This document shows, piece after piece, positions 9,435 to 22,920 of a stretch of 64,000 bases of DNA. Source of the stretch: Pantoea deleyi (lineage in GTDB: Bacteria > Pseudomonadota > Gammaproteobacteria > Enterobacterales > Enterobacteriaceae). The stretch is taken from assembly GCF_022647325.1 (NCBI RefSeq), contig NZ_CP071405.1, positions 930,001 to 994,000 on the forward strand, written 5' to 3'. A model generated the notes under the pieces. It saw only the letters and a list, made by a program, of their open reading frames with translations. It did not search any database and was not told where the DNA came from. Numbering within the stretch: the first letter of the stretch is position 1; the number at the start of each line of letters is the position of its first letter. Both the position numbers and the translations under genes were made by a program.

Positions 9435-10412
9435 ATGGCACAACAAGTTCAACTCACCGCAACGGTATCCGAATCACAACTCGGACAACGCTTAGATCAG
9501 ACTTTGGCGGAATTGTTCCCTGATTATTCACGTTCTCGCATAAAAGAGTGGATCCTCGATCGTCGCGTGACGGTAAACGGTGTGATGGTAGAGACACCGA
9601 AAGAAAAAGTGTTGGGCGGCGAGCTGGTCGCGATTGACGCTGAGATCGAGGAGGAACAGCGCTGGGAACCGCAGAACCTGCCACTCGACATCGTTTACGA
9701 AGATGAAGACATCATCGTCATCAACAAACCGCGTGACTTCGTGGTGCACCCTGGCGCCGGTAATCCGGATGGCACGGTGTTAAACGCCTTACTGCATCAC
9801 TATCCTGCGATTAGGGATGTGCCGCGCGCGGGCATCGTACACCGTCTGGATAAAGATACTACCGGGCTGATGGTGGTCGCGAAAACCGTTCCCGCTCAGA
9901 CGCATCTGGTGGACTCGCTGCAGCGCCGCGAAATCACGCGTGAATATGAGGCGGTCGCGATTGGAACCATGACCGCAGGCGGCACGGTTGAGCAGCCGAT
10001 TAGCCGTCACTCCACTAAACGCACCCATATGGCGGTTCATCCTATGGGCAAACCGGCGGTGACCCACTACCGCATCATGGAGCACTTCCGCGCGCATACC
10101 CGCCTGCGTCTGCGTCTGGAGACCGGCCGTACGCACCAGATCCGTGTGCACATGTCGCACATCAGCCATCCGCTGGTGGGCGATCCGCTGTACGGTGGCC
10201 GTCCGCGTCCGCCTAAAGGCGCGTCAGAAGCTTTTATCAGCGCGCTGCGAGGATTCGATCGTCAGGCGCTGCATGCCACCATGCTGCGTCTCTATCATCC
10301 TATCAGTGGGATTGAGATGGAGTTCCACGCCGCGCTTCCGCAGGATATGGTCGATCTGATTGCGGCCCTGAAAGCGGATACCGAAGAGTTTAAGGACCAG
10401 ATGGATTGGTGA
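9435..10412 (+). CDS. rluD: 23S rRNA pseudouridine synthase RluD
   Basis: Makes pseudouridines 1911, 1915 and 1917 in helix 69 of 23S rRNA. 325 residues: N-terminal S4 domain (GQRLDQTLAELFPDYSRSRIKEWI) followed by the RluA-type catalytic domain with HRLDKDTTGLM (catalytic Asp) and RLETGRTHQIRVHM. The stop codon overlaps the pgeF start (TGATG), so the two are translationally coupled, as in E. coli. Confidence 0.96.
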   Translation: MAQQVQLTATVSESQLGQRLDQTLAELFPDYSRSRIKEWILDRRVTVNGVMVETPKEKVLGGELVAIDAEIEEEQRWEPQNLPLDIVYEDEDIIVINKPRDFVVHPGAGNPDGTVLNALLHHYPAIRDVPRAGIVHRLDKDTTGLMVVAKTVPAQTHLVDSLQRREITREYEAVAIGTMTAGGTVEQPISRHSTKRTHMAVHPMGKPAVTHYRIMEHFRAHTRLRLRLETGRTHQIRVHMSHISHPLVGDPLYGGRPRPPKGASEAFISALRGFDRQALHATMLRLYHPISGIEMEFHAALPQDMVDLIAALKADTEEFKDQMDW

Positions 10413-11140
10413 TGAATTTGATCACACCCGAGTGGCCCGCGCCACGCCGTGTCCGGGCCTGCTCGACACGGCGGCAGGGAGGAGTGAGCGCCTCGCCCTG
10501 GCACGCACTGAATCTCGGCGGGCACGTCGGGGATGATCCCGACGCGGTGGCGCACAACCGACAGCGACTGGTAACGGAAGCGGGGTTGCCCGCCATGCCG
10601 CAGTGGCTGGATCAGGTTCACGGCACGGATGTCGTGCGTCTGTCGGCAGGGGGCAGTGCCCCACGGCGTGCGGATGCCTGTATCACCGACCAGCCCGGCA
10701 CCGTCTGTGCCATTATGACTGCCGACTGCCTGCCGGTTCTGTTCTGTTCGCAGGATGGACGTGAAGTGGCGGCGGCGCATGCAGGCTGGCGTGGACTCTG
10801 CGCGGGCGTGCTGGAAAATACGCTGGCACAGTTTCGTTCGCCGCCCGGTCAGATTCATGCCTGGCTTGGACCGGCCATCGGGCCTGAAGCGTTTGAGGTC
10901 GGTGCCGAGGTGCGGCAGGCGTTTGTTGCGCAGGACGCGCGCGCCGGCGCGGCTTTTCGTCCGGCGGGCGATCGCTTTTATGCCGATATCTGGATGCTGG
11001 CCCGGCTGCGGTTACAGGCTGCGGGCGTAGAGTCCATCAGTGCCGACACCCGCTGTACCTATACGCAGCGCGACGATTTCTTCTCCTTCCGTCGCGATGG
11101 GATAACCGGACGTATGGCAACTTTAATCTGGCTGTTATAA
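10412..11140 (+). CDS. pgeF: Purine nucleoside phosphorylase / peptidoglycan editing factor PgeF
   Basis: Laccase-domain (YfiH/DUF152) protein. The family hydrolyses UDP-MurNAc carrying L-Ser so that cell wall precursors keep L-Ala, and members also cleave purine nucleosides. 242 residues with the three metal-ligand regions DQVHGTD, MTADCLPVLFC and AAAHAGWRGLCAGVL. Start ATG 10412 overlaps the rluD stop by one base. Codon use is GC-rich, as in its neighbours. Confidence 0.93.
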   Translation: MNLITPEWPAPRRVRACSTRRQGGVSASPWHALNLGGHVGDDPDAVAHNRQRLVTEAGLPAMPQWLDQVHGTDVVRLSAGGSAPRRADACITDQPGTVCAIMTADCLPVLFCSQDGREVAAAHAGWRGLCAGVLENTLAQFRSPPGQIHAWLGPAIGPEAFEVGAEVRQAFVAQDARAGAAFRPAGDRFYADIWMLARLRLQAAGVESISADTRCTYTQRDDFFSFRRDGITGRMATLIWLL

Positions 11141-11199
11141 CCTTACGCCATAAGACGGTCCAGTTAGCGCATTTTTTACTCAAATCTCAGGTCATTAAC

Positions 11200-11228
11200 C
11201 TTGAAAATTTGAGGGATGACCTCATCTA
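11200..11228 (+). promoter_or_regulatory. Sigma-32 (heat shock) promoter of clpB
   Basis: CTTGAA (11200-11205), a 14-base spacer and CCTCATCTA (11220-11228) fit the RpoH consensus (CTTGAA, 13-15 bases, CCCCATnTA). It lies 38 bases before the clpB start. Confidence 0.8.
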
Positions 11229-11265
11229 ATCTCCAGTAGCATTTTGACCTGTAATGGGAGGAATT

Positions 11266-13839
11266 ATGCGTCTGGATCGTCTTACCAACAAATTTCAGCT
11301 GGCTCTCGCCGACGCGCAGTCCCTGGCTCTGGGACACGACAATCAATTCATCGAACCTCTGCACCTGATGAGCGCGCTGCTCAGACAGGAGGGCGGATCC
11401 GTTTCACCTTTACTGACCTCGGCGGGGATTAACGTCGCGCCATTTGGCGCTCAGGTCGAGCAGGCTATCGATCGTCTGCCACAGGTTGAAGGCAGCGAAG
11501 GGGATGTGCAGCCCTCATCTGACCTCGTGCGGGTGCTGAACCTGTGCGACAAACTGGCGCAGAAGCGCAACGATAACTTTATTTCATCCGAATTATTTGT
11601 TCTGGCTGCCCTGGAATCACGCGGCTCACTGGCCGACCTGCTCAAAGCAGCGGGTGCCACGCGCGAAAAAATTACCAGTGCGATTGAGCAGATGCGGGGA
11701 GGGGACAACGTGAACGATCAGGGGGCTGAAGATCAGCGCCAGGCTTTAAAGAAATACACTATCGATCTCACCGAGCGGGCGGAGAAGGGCAAACTCGATC
11801 CGGTAATCGGCCGTGATGAAGAGATTCGCCGCACCATCCAGGTGCTGCAGCGCCGGACGAAAAACAACCCGGTGCTGATTGGTGAACCGGGTGTGGGTAA
11901 AACTGCGATTGTTGAAGGACTGGCGCAGCGCATCATTAACGGCGAAGTGCCTGAAGGGCTGAAAGGCCGTCGGGTACTGGCGCTGGATATGGGTGCGCTG
12001 GTGGCCGGGGCGAAATATCGCGGCGAATTCGAAGAGCGTCTGAAAGGCGTGCTGAGCGACCTGTCAAAACAGGAAGGCAACGTTATTCTGTTTATCGACG
12101 AGCTGCACACTATGGTGGGGGCCGGTAAAGCCGATGGCGCGATGGATGCGGGCAACATGCTTAAGCCGGCGCTGGCCAGGGGTGAACTCCACTGTGTCGG
12201 GGCGACCACGCTCGATGAGTACCGTCAGTACATTGAAAAAGATGCCGCGCTGGAGCGCCGTTTCCAGAAGGTCTTTGTGGCCGAGCCGAGCGTGGAAGAT
12301 ACCATCGCCATTTTGCGCGGCCTGAAAGAGCGTTATGAACTGCATCACCATGTGCAGATCACCGACCCGGCGATTGTCGCGGCGGCGACGCTTTCTCATC
12401 GTTACATCGCCGATCGTCAGCTGCCCGATAAAGCAATTGACCTGATCGACGAGGCCGCCTCCAGCATTCGTATGCAGATGGACTCGAAGCCCGAATCTCT
12501 GGATCGACTGGAGCGCCGCATCATTCAGCTGAAGCTGGAGCAGCAGGCGCTGAAGAAAGAGGCAGACGATGCCAGCATCAAGCGTCTCGAAATGCTGGAA
12601 ACGGAGCTCAGCCAGAAAGAGCGTGAATATGCCGAGCTGGAAGATGAGTGGAAGACAGAGAAAGCTTCACTCTCCGGCACCCAGAACATCAAGGCTGAAC
12701 TGGAGCAGGCGCGTCTGAATTTAGAGCAGGCCCGTCGCCAGGGCGATCTCGCTCAGATGTCGGAGCTGCAGTACGGCAAGATCCCGGCACTGGAAAAACA
12801 GTTAGCAGCCGCGACCCAGGCAGAAGGCAAAACCATGAAGTTACTGCGCAATCGCGTAACAGATGTGGAAATCGCCGATGTGCTGGCGCGCTGGACTGGT
12901 ATTCCTGTGGCACGCATGATGGAAGGGGAGCGCGATAAGCTGCTGCGCATGGAGCAGGATCTGCATGGCCGGGTCATCGGACAGGATGAGGCGGTCGAGG
13001 CGGTTTCGAATGCCATTCGCCGCAGTCGCGCCGGTCTGTCCGATCCTAACCGGCCTATCGGTTCATTCCTGTTCCTGGGCCCAACCGGGGTAGGTAAAAC
13101 CGAGCTGTGTAAATCGCTGGCGAACTTCCTGTTCGACAGTGACGATGCGATGGTGCGTATCGACATGTCCGAATTTATGGAAAAACACGCCGTGTCGCGG
13201 CTGGTGGGTGCTCCTCCGGGATATGTGGGATATGAAGAGGGTGGCTATCTGACCGAAGCGGTGCGTCGCCGTCCCTATTCCGTGATCCTGCTGGATGAGG
13301 TTGAGAAAGCGCATCCGGATGTCTTTAACATTCTGCTGCAGGTGCTGGATGACGGGCGTCTGACGGATGGGCAGGGACGGACGGTCGATTTCCGCAACAG
13401 CGTGGTGATAATGACCTCTAACCTGGGATCGGATCTCATTCAGGAACGGTTCGGCGACCTCGGTTACCCGGAAATGAAAGAGATCGTCATGGGCGTGGTT
13501 GGACAGCATTTCCGTCCGGAGTTCATTAACCGTATCGATGAAGTGGTGGTGTTCCATCCGCTGGCTGAGAAACATATTGCGTCTATCGCGCAGATTCAGC
13601 TGCAGCGGCTGTACAAACGTCTGGATGAACGCGGCTATCAGCTGCATATCTCGGATGAGGCGCTGCGACTGCTGGCCGAGAACGGTTATGATCCGGTCTA
13701 TGGGGCGCGTCCGCTGAAACGGGCGATACAGCAGCAGATCGAGAACCCGCTGGCGCAGCAGATTCTGGCTGGCACGCTGGTCCCCGGCAAAACCATCGAA
13801 ATGGATGTGGAAAACGACACTATTACTGCCCACCAGTAA
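11266..13839 (+). CDS. clpB: Protein disaggregase chaperone ClpB
   Basis: Hexameric AAA+ disaggregase that works with DnaK to rescue heat-aggregated proteins. 857 residues, the same as E. coli. Order: N-terminal Clp repeat domain (1-145), NBD1 with Walker [10 protein letters not shown] and Walker B LFIDELH, the long coiled-coil middle domain (about 400-520, rich in Glu, Lys, Arg, Gln), NBD2 with GPTGVGKTE and [12 protein letters not shown], and the C-terminal small domain. Start ATG 11266 ([11 protein letters not shown]) follows GGGAGGAATT; a second internal start at the GTG after residue 145 could give the short ClpB form. Single gene with its own terminator. Confidence 0.97.
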   Translation: MRLDRLTNKFQLALADAQSLALGHDNQFIEPLHLMSALLRQEGGSVSPLLTSAGINVAPFGAQVEQAIDRLPQVEGSEGDVQPSSDLVRVLNLCDKLAQKRNDNFISSELFVLAALESRGSLADLLKAAGATREKITSAIEQMRGGDNVNDQGAEDQRQALKKYTIDLTERAEKGKLDPVIGRDEEIRRTIQVLQRRTKNNPVLIGEPGVGKTAIVEGLAQRIINGEVPEGLKGRRVLALDMGALVAGAKYRGEFEERLKGVLSDLSKQEGNVILFIDELHTMVGAGKADGAMDAGNMLKPALARGELHCVGATTLDEYRQYIEKDAALERRFQKVFVAEPSVEDTIAILRGLKERYELHHHVQITDPAIVAAATLSHRYIADRQLPDKAIDLIDEAASSIRMQMDSKPESLDRLERRIIQLKLEQQALKKEADDASIKRLEMLETELSQKEREYAELEDEWKTEKASLSGTQNIKAELEQARLNLEQARRQGDLAQMSELQYGKIPALEKQLAAATQAEGKTMKLLRNRVTDVEIADVLARWTGIPVARMMEGERDKLLRMEQDLHGRVIGQDEAVEAVSNAIRRSRAGLSDPNRPIGSFLFLGPTGVGKTELCKSLANFLFDSDDAMVRIDMSEFMEKHAVSRLVGAPPGYVGYEEGGYLTEAVRRRPYSVILLDEVEKAHPDVFNILLQVLDDGRLTDGQGRTVDFRNSVVIMTSNLGSDLIQERFGDLGYPEMKEIVMGVVGQHFRPEFINRIDEVVVFHPLAEKHIASIAQIQLQRLYKRLDERGYQLHISDEALRLLAENGYDPVYGARPLKRAIQQQIENPLAQQILAGTLVPGKTIEMDVENDTITAHQ
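11710..11712 (+). promoter_or_regulatory. Possible internal start for the short ClpB isoform
   Basis: GTG at 11710, preceded by GGGGAGGGGAC, lies in frame after the N-domain. E. coli clpB uses a GTG at about codon 149 for ClpB-80; position and strong ribosome site here agree. Confidence 0.6.
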
Positions 13840-13850
13840 GGGTGTGTGTT

Positions 13851-13879
13851 AAAAAACGGGCCGCAGGCCCGTTTTTTTT
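13851..13879 (+). terminator. clpB terminator
   Basis: ACGGGCC-gca-GGCCCGT flanked by six A residues and eight T residues, 12 bases after the clpB stop. Confidence 0.92.
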
Positions 13880-13960
13880 GGCGTTTTGTGGGCTTTTTGC
13901 TTACTTTTGCCTCGTATTGGGCGCAAAGTGAACGGTCGGTAAAAAAATTGTAGTTTGCAC

Positions 13961-13988
13961 TTGCGCTATCTGAACCGTTCCCTATAAT
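13961..13988 (+). promoter_or_regulatory. rRNA operon promoter P1
   Basis: TTGCGC, 16 bases, TATAAT, followed by the GC-rich discriminator GCGCCTCC, typical of growth-rate and ppGpp controlled rrn P1. The AT-rich stretch just upstream (about 13940-13956) fits an UP element. Confidence 0.85.
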
Positions 13989-14079
13989 GCGCCTCCATCA
14001 ACACGGCACACCGGCAACGGGAAACGGATTGAGAGGCACAGGAGACTGCGCCGCCGGAGAAAACTTCTGAAAAAAGAGG

Positions 14080-14107
14080 TTGACTCTGAAGGAGGAAAGC
14101 GTAATAT
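14080..14107 (+). promoter_or_regulatory. rRNA operon promoter P2
   Basis: TTGACT, 16 bases, TAATAT. It lies about 120 bases after P1, matching the tandem rrn arrangement. Confidence 0.8.
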
Positions 14108-14146
14108 ACGCCACCTCGCGACAGGACGCTAACGCACTGTTCGCAC

Positions 14147-14159
14147 TGCTCTTTAACAA
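14147..14159 (+). promoter_or_regulatory. boxA antitermination site in the 16S leader
   Basis: TGCTCTTTAACAA is the conserved rRNA boxA, the RNA site for NusB-NusE and the rRNA antitermination complex. Confidence 0.9.
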
Positions 14160-14160
14160 T

Positions 14161-14179
14161 TTATCAGACAATCTGTGTG
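14161..14179 (+). other. 5' half of the 16S precursor processing stem
   Basis: TTATCAGACAATCTGTGTG is an exact reverse complement of 15880-15898 beyond the 16S 3' end. The two form the long helix that RNase III cuts to release pre-16S rRNA. Confidence 0.9.
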
Positions 14180-14312
14180 GGCACTCGCAGGATTGATATC
14201 AGAGTCTCCGGACGCAAAAAAATATTAAGCCTCACGAGTGAACACATAATGAAATTCATTATGACGTTTTACAGATGAGCATCGCTGGACTTGTTCCGGC
14301 AAATCAAACTTT

Positions 14313-15852
<1,540 letters not shown>

Positions 15853-15879
15853 CCTTAAGATACCTTCCCGCGCAGTGCT

Positions 15880-15898
15880 CACACAGATTGTCTGATAA
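15880..15898 (+). other. 3' half of the 16S precursor processing stem
   Basis: CACACAGATTGTCTGATAA, exact complement of 14161-14179 in the leader. Likely RNase III substrate. Confidence 0.9.
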
Positions 15899-15925
15899 AA
15901 AGTAACGAGCAGAAAAAACCTCTAC

Positions 15926-16002
<77 letters not shown>

Positions 16003-16140
16003 AATTCGCACTCACGCTGCGTTATGTCTCCGGCTCGCATAGTTCACTATGCTTCGCGAAGACATGCCTTGCCTGAGCACGAATTGCACTTCTCACGAAG
16101 TGTACTCGGTTGGACGTAGTGGTCTCTGCAGTAACTGTAT

Positions 16141-16216
16141 GGGGCTATAGCTCAGCTGGGAGAGCGCCTGCCTTGCACGCAGGAGGTCAGCGGTTCGATC
16201 CCGCTTAGCTCCACCA
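16141..16216 (+). tRNA. alaT-type: tRNA-Ala (TGC)
   Basis: 76 bases, GGGGCTATAGCTCAGC to the encoded CCA. Anticodon TGC within CTTGCACG. Second spacer tRNA; the Ile-Ala pair marks this as the two-tRNA class of rrn operon. Confidence 0.96.
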
Positions 16217-16282
16217 TACCGTTTTAACTGTTTTTTCTGAATACCTCAGAGCGTACCGGCAACGGTGTGCTGCGAAGTATTA

Positions 16283-16295
16283 TGCTCTTTAACAA
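16283..16295 (+). promoter_or_regulatory. Second boxA, before 23S
   Basis: TGCTCTTTAACAA repeats the leader boxA exactly in the tRNA-Ala to 23S spacer, as in other enterobacterial rrn operons. Confidence 0.88.
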
Positions 16296-16421
16296 TCCGG
16301 AACAAGCTGAAAATTGAAACGACGTAGCGCGTCATCCCTCCGTAATAAGGGGTGGCAGAGCGATACGGTCGGGTCTCTCAATGCTTGCAGTCCGCAGCGT
16401 GAAAACGCCTGTGGGTTGTGA

Positions 16422-19328
<2,907 letters not shown>

Positions 19329-19416
19329 ACAACGCCAGAGGCGTTTTTTGAGAGACGATTTTCAGCCTGAACCGGATAAATCTGCGCGGCCCCAGGGCGG
19401 CGCGGAAGACAGAATC

Positions 19417-19536
19417 TGCCTGGCGGCTTTAGCGCGGTGGTCCCACCTGACCCCATGCCGAACTCAGAAGTGAAACGCCGTAGCGCCGATGGTAGTGTGG
19501 GGCCTCCCCATGCGAGAGTAGGGAACTGCCAGGCAT
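19417..19536 (+). rRNA. rrf: 5S ribosomal RNA
   Basis: 120 bases, TGCCTGGCGGCTTTAGC to GGAACTGCCAGGCAT; the first and last ten bases pair to form helix I. Conserved loop CCGAACTCAGAAGTGAAAC present. Confidence 0.97.
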
Positions 19537-19549
19537 TGTATAAGTGAAG

Positions 19550-19579
19550 AAGCCCCGCACGCGAGTGCGGGGCTTTTTT
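19550..19579 (+). terminator. rRNA operon terminator
   Basis: AAGCCCCGCAC-gcga-GTGCGGGGCTTTTTT: an 11-bp stem, strong GC content and a T run 13 bases after 5S. Confidence 0.94.
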
Positions 19580-19808
19580 ACGTCTGTACTCTGCTACTTT
19601 GTGCTGAAATTCTCATCAATATGCCTGCTATATACCCTCTGTATCCCGCCTGATTTCGGCAGAAAACATCAGCAACCCGCTGATTTCCCGATAATCAGCG
19701 ATGCAGCTCACAATAACAATCTCAGAATACGTCGCCTTTACCTTCAGTAGACTTAAATGCTTTACTCACCCTTTCAACGCTGTTGATCAGCAAGGAGCAG
19801 AGGTAAGC

Positions 19809-21098
19809 ATGACACCCACAAACAATAATATTCAGCCGGATGATGCAAAGAAACGGATCTGGGCGATCGTCGGTGCCTCGTCGGGTAACCTGGTCGAGTG
19901 GTTTGACTTCTACGTTTACTCATTCTTCTCACTCTATTTCGCACATATCTTCTTTCCCCAGGGCGATACCACGACGCAGCTGTTGCAGACCGCCGGGGTG
20001 TTTGCCGCCGGCTTTTTAATGCGTCCGATTGGCGGCTGGCTGTTCGGCTATATCGGCGATAAGCATGGCCGAAAAAATTCGATGCTGGTTTCGGTCTGTA
20101 TGATGTGTTTTGGTTCACTGGTGATCGCCTGCTTACCCGGTTATGCAACCATCGGGGTGGCAGCTCCCGTCATTCTGCTGCTGGCGCGCATGTTTCAGGG
20201 CTTATCGGTGGGTGGGGAGTATGGGACCAGCGCGACCTATATGAGCGAAGTGGCACTCGAAGGGCGTAAAGGGTTTTACGCCTCCTTTCAGTATGTCACG
20301 CTGATTGGCGGGCAGCTGGCGGCGGTTCTGACGGTGGTAGTGCTGCAGTTCCTGCTTACGGATGCTGAGCTGCGAAGCTGGGGCTGGCGTATCCCGTTCT
20401 TCCTTGGCGCGCTGCTCGCCGTTGTCGCACTGTGGCTGCGCCGCTCACTGGAGGAGACTTCTGATAAGAGCAGCCGTGAGCATCGCGATGCCGGCAGCGT
20501 CATCGGGTTACTGCGCAACCATACCCGACCTTTTCTGATGGTGCTGGGTTTCACTGCGGGCGGCTCCCTGAGCTTCTATACCTTTACCACCTATATGCAG
20601 AAGTATCTGGTGAACACCTCGGGTATGGATCCCAAAACGGCCAGCGGTCTGATGACCGGTGCGCTGCTGGTCTTTATGCTTATCCAGCCCGTTATCGGTG
20701 CGCTCTCCGATAAAATCGGGCGTCGCACCTCGATGATGATTTTTGGTGCGGGCGCGGCCATCTGTACGGTGCCGATTCTCACCCTGCTGCAAAACGTGCA
20801 GAGCCCCGGCGTCGCGTTTCTGCTGATCATGCTGGCCCTGCTGATTACCAGCTTCTACACCGCCATCAGTGGCATTCTGAAAGCCGAGATGTTTCCGCCC
20901 CAGGTGCGCGCGCTGGGCGTGGGACTCTCTTATGCGGTAGCGAATGCGATTTTCGGGGGATCGGCAGAGTATGTGGCACTGCTGATGAAGCAGCAGGGAA
21001 TTGAGACGACCTTCTTCTGGTATGTTTCCGCGATGGGCGCGGTAGCGTTCCTGGTGTCACTGTTGCTGCACAGACGCGGCAAAGGCATTAAACTCTGA
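19809..21098 (+). CDS. kgtP: Alpha-ketoglutarate permease (proton symporter)
   Basis: Inner-membrane MFS transporter importing 2-oxoglutarate with protons. 429 residues and 12 predicted membrane segments; closely follows E. coli KgtP, including [16 protein letters not shown], the GDKHGRK loop after TM2, [13 protein letters not shown] and SDKIGRRTS. Start ATG 19809 (MTPTNNN); the frame is open upstream from 19701 but the extra residues do not fit the family and include the AT-rich promoter region. Downstream of the rrn operon, as in E. coli. Confidence 0.94.
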   Translation: MTPTNNNIQPDDAKKRIWAIVGASSGNLVEWFDFYVYSFFSLYFAHIFFPQGDTTTQLLQTAGVFAAGFLMRPIGGWLFGYIGDKHGRKNSMLVSVCMMCFGSLVIACLPGYATIGVAAPVILLLARMFQGLSVGGEYGTSATYMSEVALEGRKGFYASFQYVTLIGGQLAAVLTVVVLQFLLTDAELRSWGWRIPFFLGALLAVVALWLRRSLEETSDKSSREHRDAGSVIGLLRNHTRPFLMVLGFTAGGSLSFYTFTTYMQKYLVNTSGMDPKTASGLMTGALLVFMLIQPVIGALSDKIGRRTSMMIFGAGAAICTVPILTLLQNVQSPGVAFLLIMLALLITSFYTAISGILKAEMFPPQVRALGVGLSYAVANAIFGGSAEYVALLMKQQGIETTFFWYVSAMGAVAFLVSLLLHRRGKGIKL

Positions 21099-21103
21099 TA
21101 TGC

Positions 21104-21421
21104 CTACTGGCTGAGATTCCACAGGGCAATGCCGCTGGCTGCACCGGCGGCATCCCAGGCGAAATCTTTCCAGCTCCAGCCGCTGCCAGCCGGGCGGCTG
21201 TCATACCCCTCTTTAGCCGCCCCAAGACTCAATGAAAACATAAAGCCGAGAGTCTGGCTCTGCCGGTCAGAAAGATGCTGGCGCTGCCCATATTCACTGC
21301 CTGCTGCCGCCAGCGCGGCGGAGGCGAAAAAGTGTTCCGCTTTATCCCGTCCGGTCCAGGAATCCTGGGCCATATGGGCACATCCACTACACAACAGCAC
21401 AGCAAGCAGTACAATTCGCAT
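21104..21421 (-). CDS. yfiM: YfiM family lipoprotein
   Basis: Small predicted lipoprotein of 105 residues and unknown role. The N-terminus [14 protein letters not shown] is a lipoprotein signal with Cys at 14 (an unusual Cys at position -3). The body ([45 protein letters not shown]) resembles a short phosphatase-like membrane domain. Converges with kgtP with a 5-base gap and lies 26 bases after pssA, so it may be co-transcribed with pssA, as in E. coli. Confidence 0.85.
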   Translation of the reverse strand: MRIVLLAVLLCSGCAHMAQDSWTGRDKAEHFFASAALAAAGSEYGQRQHLSDRQSQTLGFMFSLSLGAAKEGYDSRPAGSGWSWKDFAWDAAGAASGIALWNLSQ

Positions 21422-21447
21422 AGCAGATGCCCCGCAGGCGGCGTGTA

Positions 21448-22803
21448 TTAAAGAATACGGCTGATCAGGCGATCGATTCGGATCCGGCGCAGACGACGGA
21501 TCAGTTTCCGCACCTTAGCCGGGTAATCGGCAATGCTCTCCAGTTCGCGGAAGTGAGTGACGACCTGGGTGTGCTGCCGGATCAGCGTCAGTTCTTTCTC
21601 GCGCTGGGCTGCTAACTGCTGATGAGGATCGTGGATCAGCACCGCATTTTCCAGATCGAGTCGCCACGCGCGCGGGTTGAGGTTATTGCCGGTGATAAGC
21701 TGCCATTCGTCATCAACCCACATCCCTTTAAGGTGATAACTGTTCTCGCCATCCTTCCAGAGCCTCACGACCAGCTGATCGGTGGAGACGTAATATTGCA
21801 GGCGGCTCAGGAAGCGACGCAGGTTGATCTCATAGAGATAGGGCAGGGCACCGATGATTTTAAACGGCTGATCGGGCGCAATATAGAAATCATTGGCGGT
21901 TTTATCACCGACGATGATTTCGACCTGTTTTCCCTGTCGCAGCAGATGAATGATGTTCCGGACCAGCAGGGCAGGCAGGTTGAAGTAGGGGGTACAGATG
22001 ACCAGCTTCTCTTCCGCACAGGGCATCAGATGGAAGATGGTTTTATTAAGCAGGCTATGCTTGCCCAGGCCGACCAGCGGCGTGACGGCCAGCTCTTCGT
22101 TACCGGCATCCCCTTCAAACTGATAGTTAAAGCCGCGCAGATCCTGACGGAACTGCCGCGTTTCATTTTTAATTTCAGGGCTGGAGGGACGCTCCGCAAA
22201 GTCCAGACGGTTCACCGCTTCGGCTGGCTTAAGATTGAGGGTGATCCACTCATACATGGTATCGGTCAGCCGGGCATTGCGGATGAGCTGATAGCGGTCG
22301 TAACGATACTTATCGTGCTGATGCAGATAGACATCGTTGATGCTGGCGCCGCTGTAGAGCAGCGTGTCGTCGATGATAAACCCTTTGAGATGGAGTACGC
22401 CCAGCGCCTCACGGGTATTCACCGGGATGCCATAAACCGGAATGGCGATATCGGGATAGCGGGTCGCCATCTCGCAGTACCAGTCGGCGTTGGTCACGCC
22501 CCGCGCGGCACCAATCCGGCCACGCTGCGCCCGGTGCCAGTCCACCAGAATCGAGATATCCAGTTCTGGTCGCGCCTGCTTAGCCTGATAAAGGGCATCC
22601 ATGACGGCACGTCCGGCATCATCGTTTTCCAGATAGAGCGCAACGATACAGATGCGTGTCTGCGCGGCCGCAATCTTTTCCAGCAGCGTCGTGCGAAATT
22701 CGGCAGGCGAATAAAGTGTCGACACATCCGCAACGGATTGTGACAGTTTCGGCAACTGTGCGAGGTGTTGTTGGTGTTTGTTACGTTTGAATTTAGACAA
22801 CAT
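21448..22803 (-). CDS. pssA: CDP-diacylglycerol-serine O-phosphatidyltransferase
   Basis: Makes phosphatidylserine, the precursor of phosphatidylethanolamine, from CDP-diacylglycerol and L-serine. 451 residues, the exact length of E. coli PssA. Phospholipase D superfamily with two HKD motifs: HLKGFIIDD (about residue 135) and HLKGMWVDD (about 355). The basic C-terminus ([26 protein letters not shown], rich in Arg) suits peripheral binding to anionic membrane. Downstream of patZ on the same strand with a 117-base gap. Confidence 0.97.
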   Translation of the reverse strand: MLSKFKRNKHQQHLAQLPKLSQSVADVSTLYSPAEFRTTLLEKIAAAQTRICIVALYLENDDAGRAVMDALYQAKQARPELDISILVDWHRAQRGRIGAARGVTNADWYCEMATRYPDIAIPVYGIPVNTREALGVLHLKGFIIDDTLLYSGASINDVYLHQHDKYRYDRYQLIRNARLTDTMYEWITLNLKPAEAVNRLDFAERPSSPEIKNETRQFRQDLRGFNYQFEGDAGNEELAVTPLVGLGKHSLLNKTIFHLMPCAEEKLVICTPYFNLPALLVRNIIHLLRQGKQVEIIVGDKTANDFYIAPDQPFKIIGALPYLYEINLRRFLSRLQYYVSTDQLVVRLWKDGENSYHLKGMWVDDEWQLITGNNLNPRAWRLDLENAVLIHDPHQQLAAQREKELTLIRQHTQVVTHFRELESIADYPAKVRKLIRRLRRIRIDRLISRIL

Positions 22804-22920
22804 CGCAGTGCACTTCTTCTCTGTTCATTGCATGGCCTTTTGCCATCAAATCAGGGTTATAACCATAAATAATAACATCAACTCCGTCGATTCGAACGTT
22901 TTTTACCTTTCTCTACAAGG

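Noticed and set aside
16003..16140. Possible small RNA or repeat between the two tRNA genes
   Set aside because: The hairpins there (for example around CGCATAGT/CTATGC) are normal spacer processing structures.
21622..22743. 373-codon frame on the plus strand
   Set aside because: Antisense to pssA, which is unambiguous; no recognisable features in the frame.
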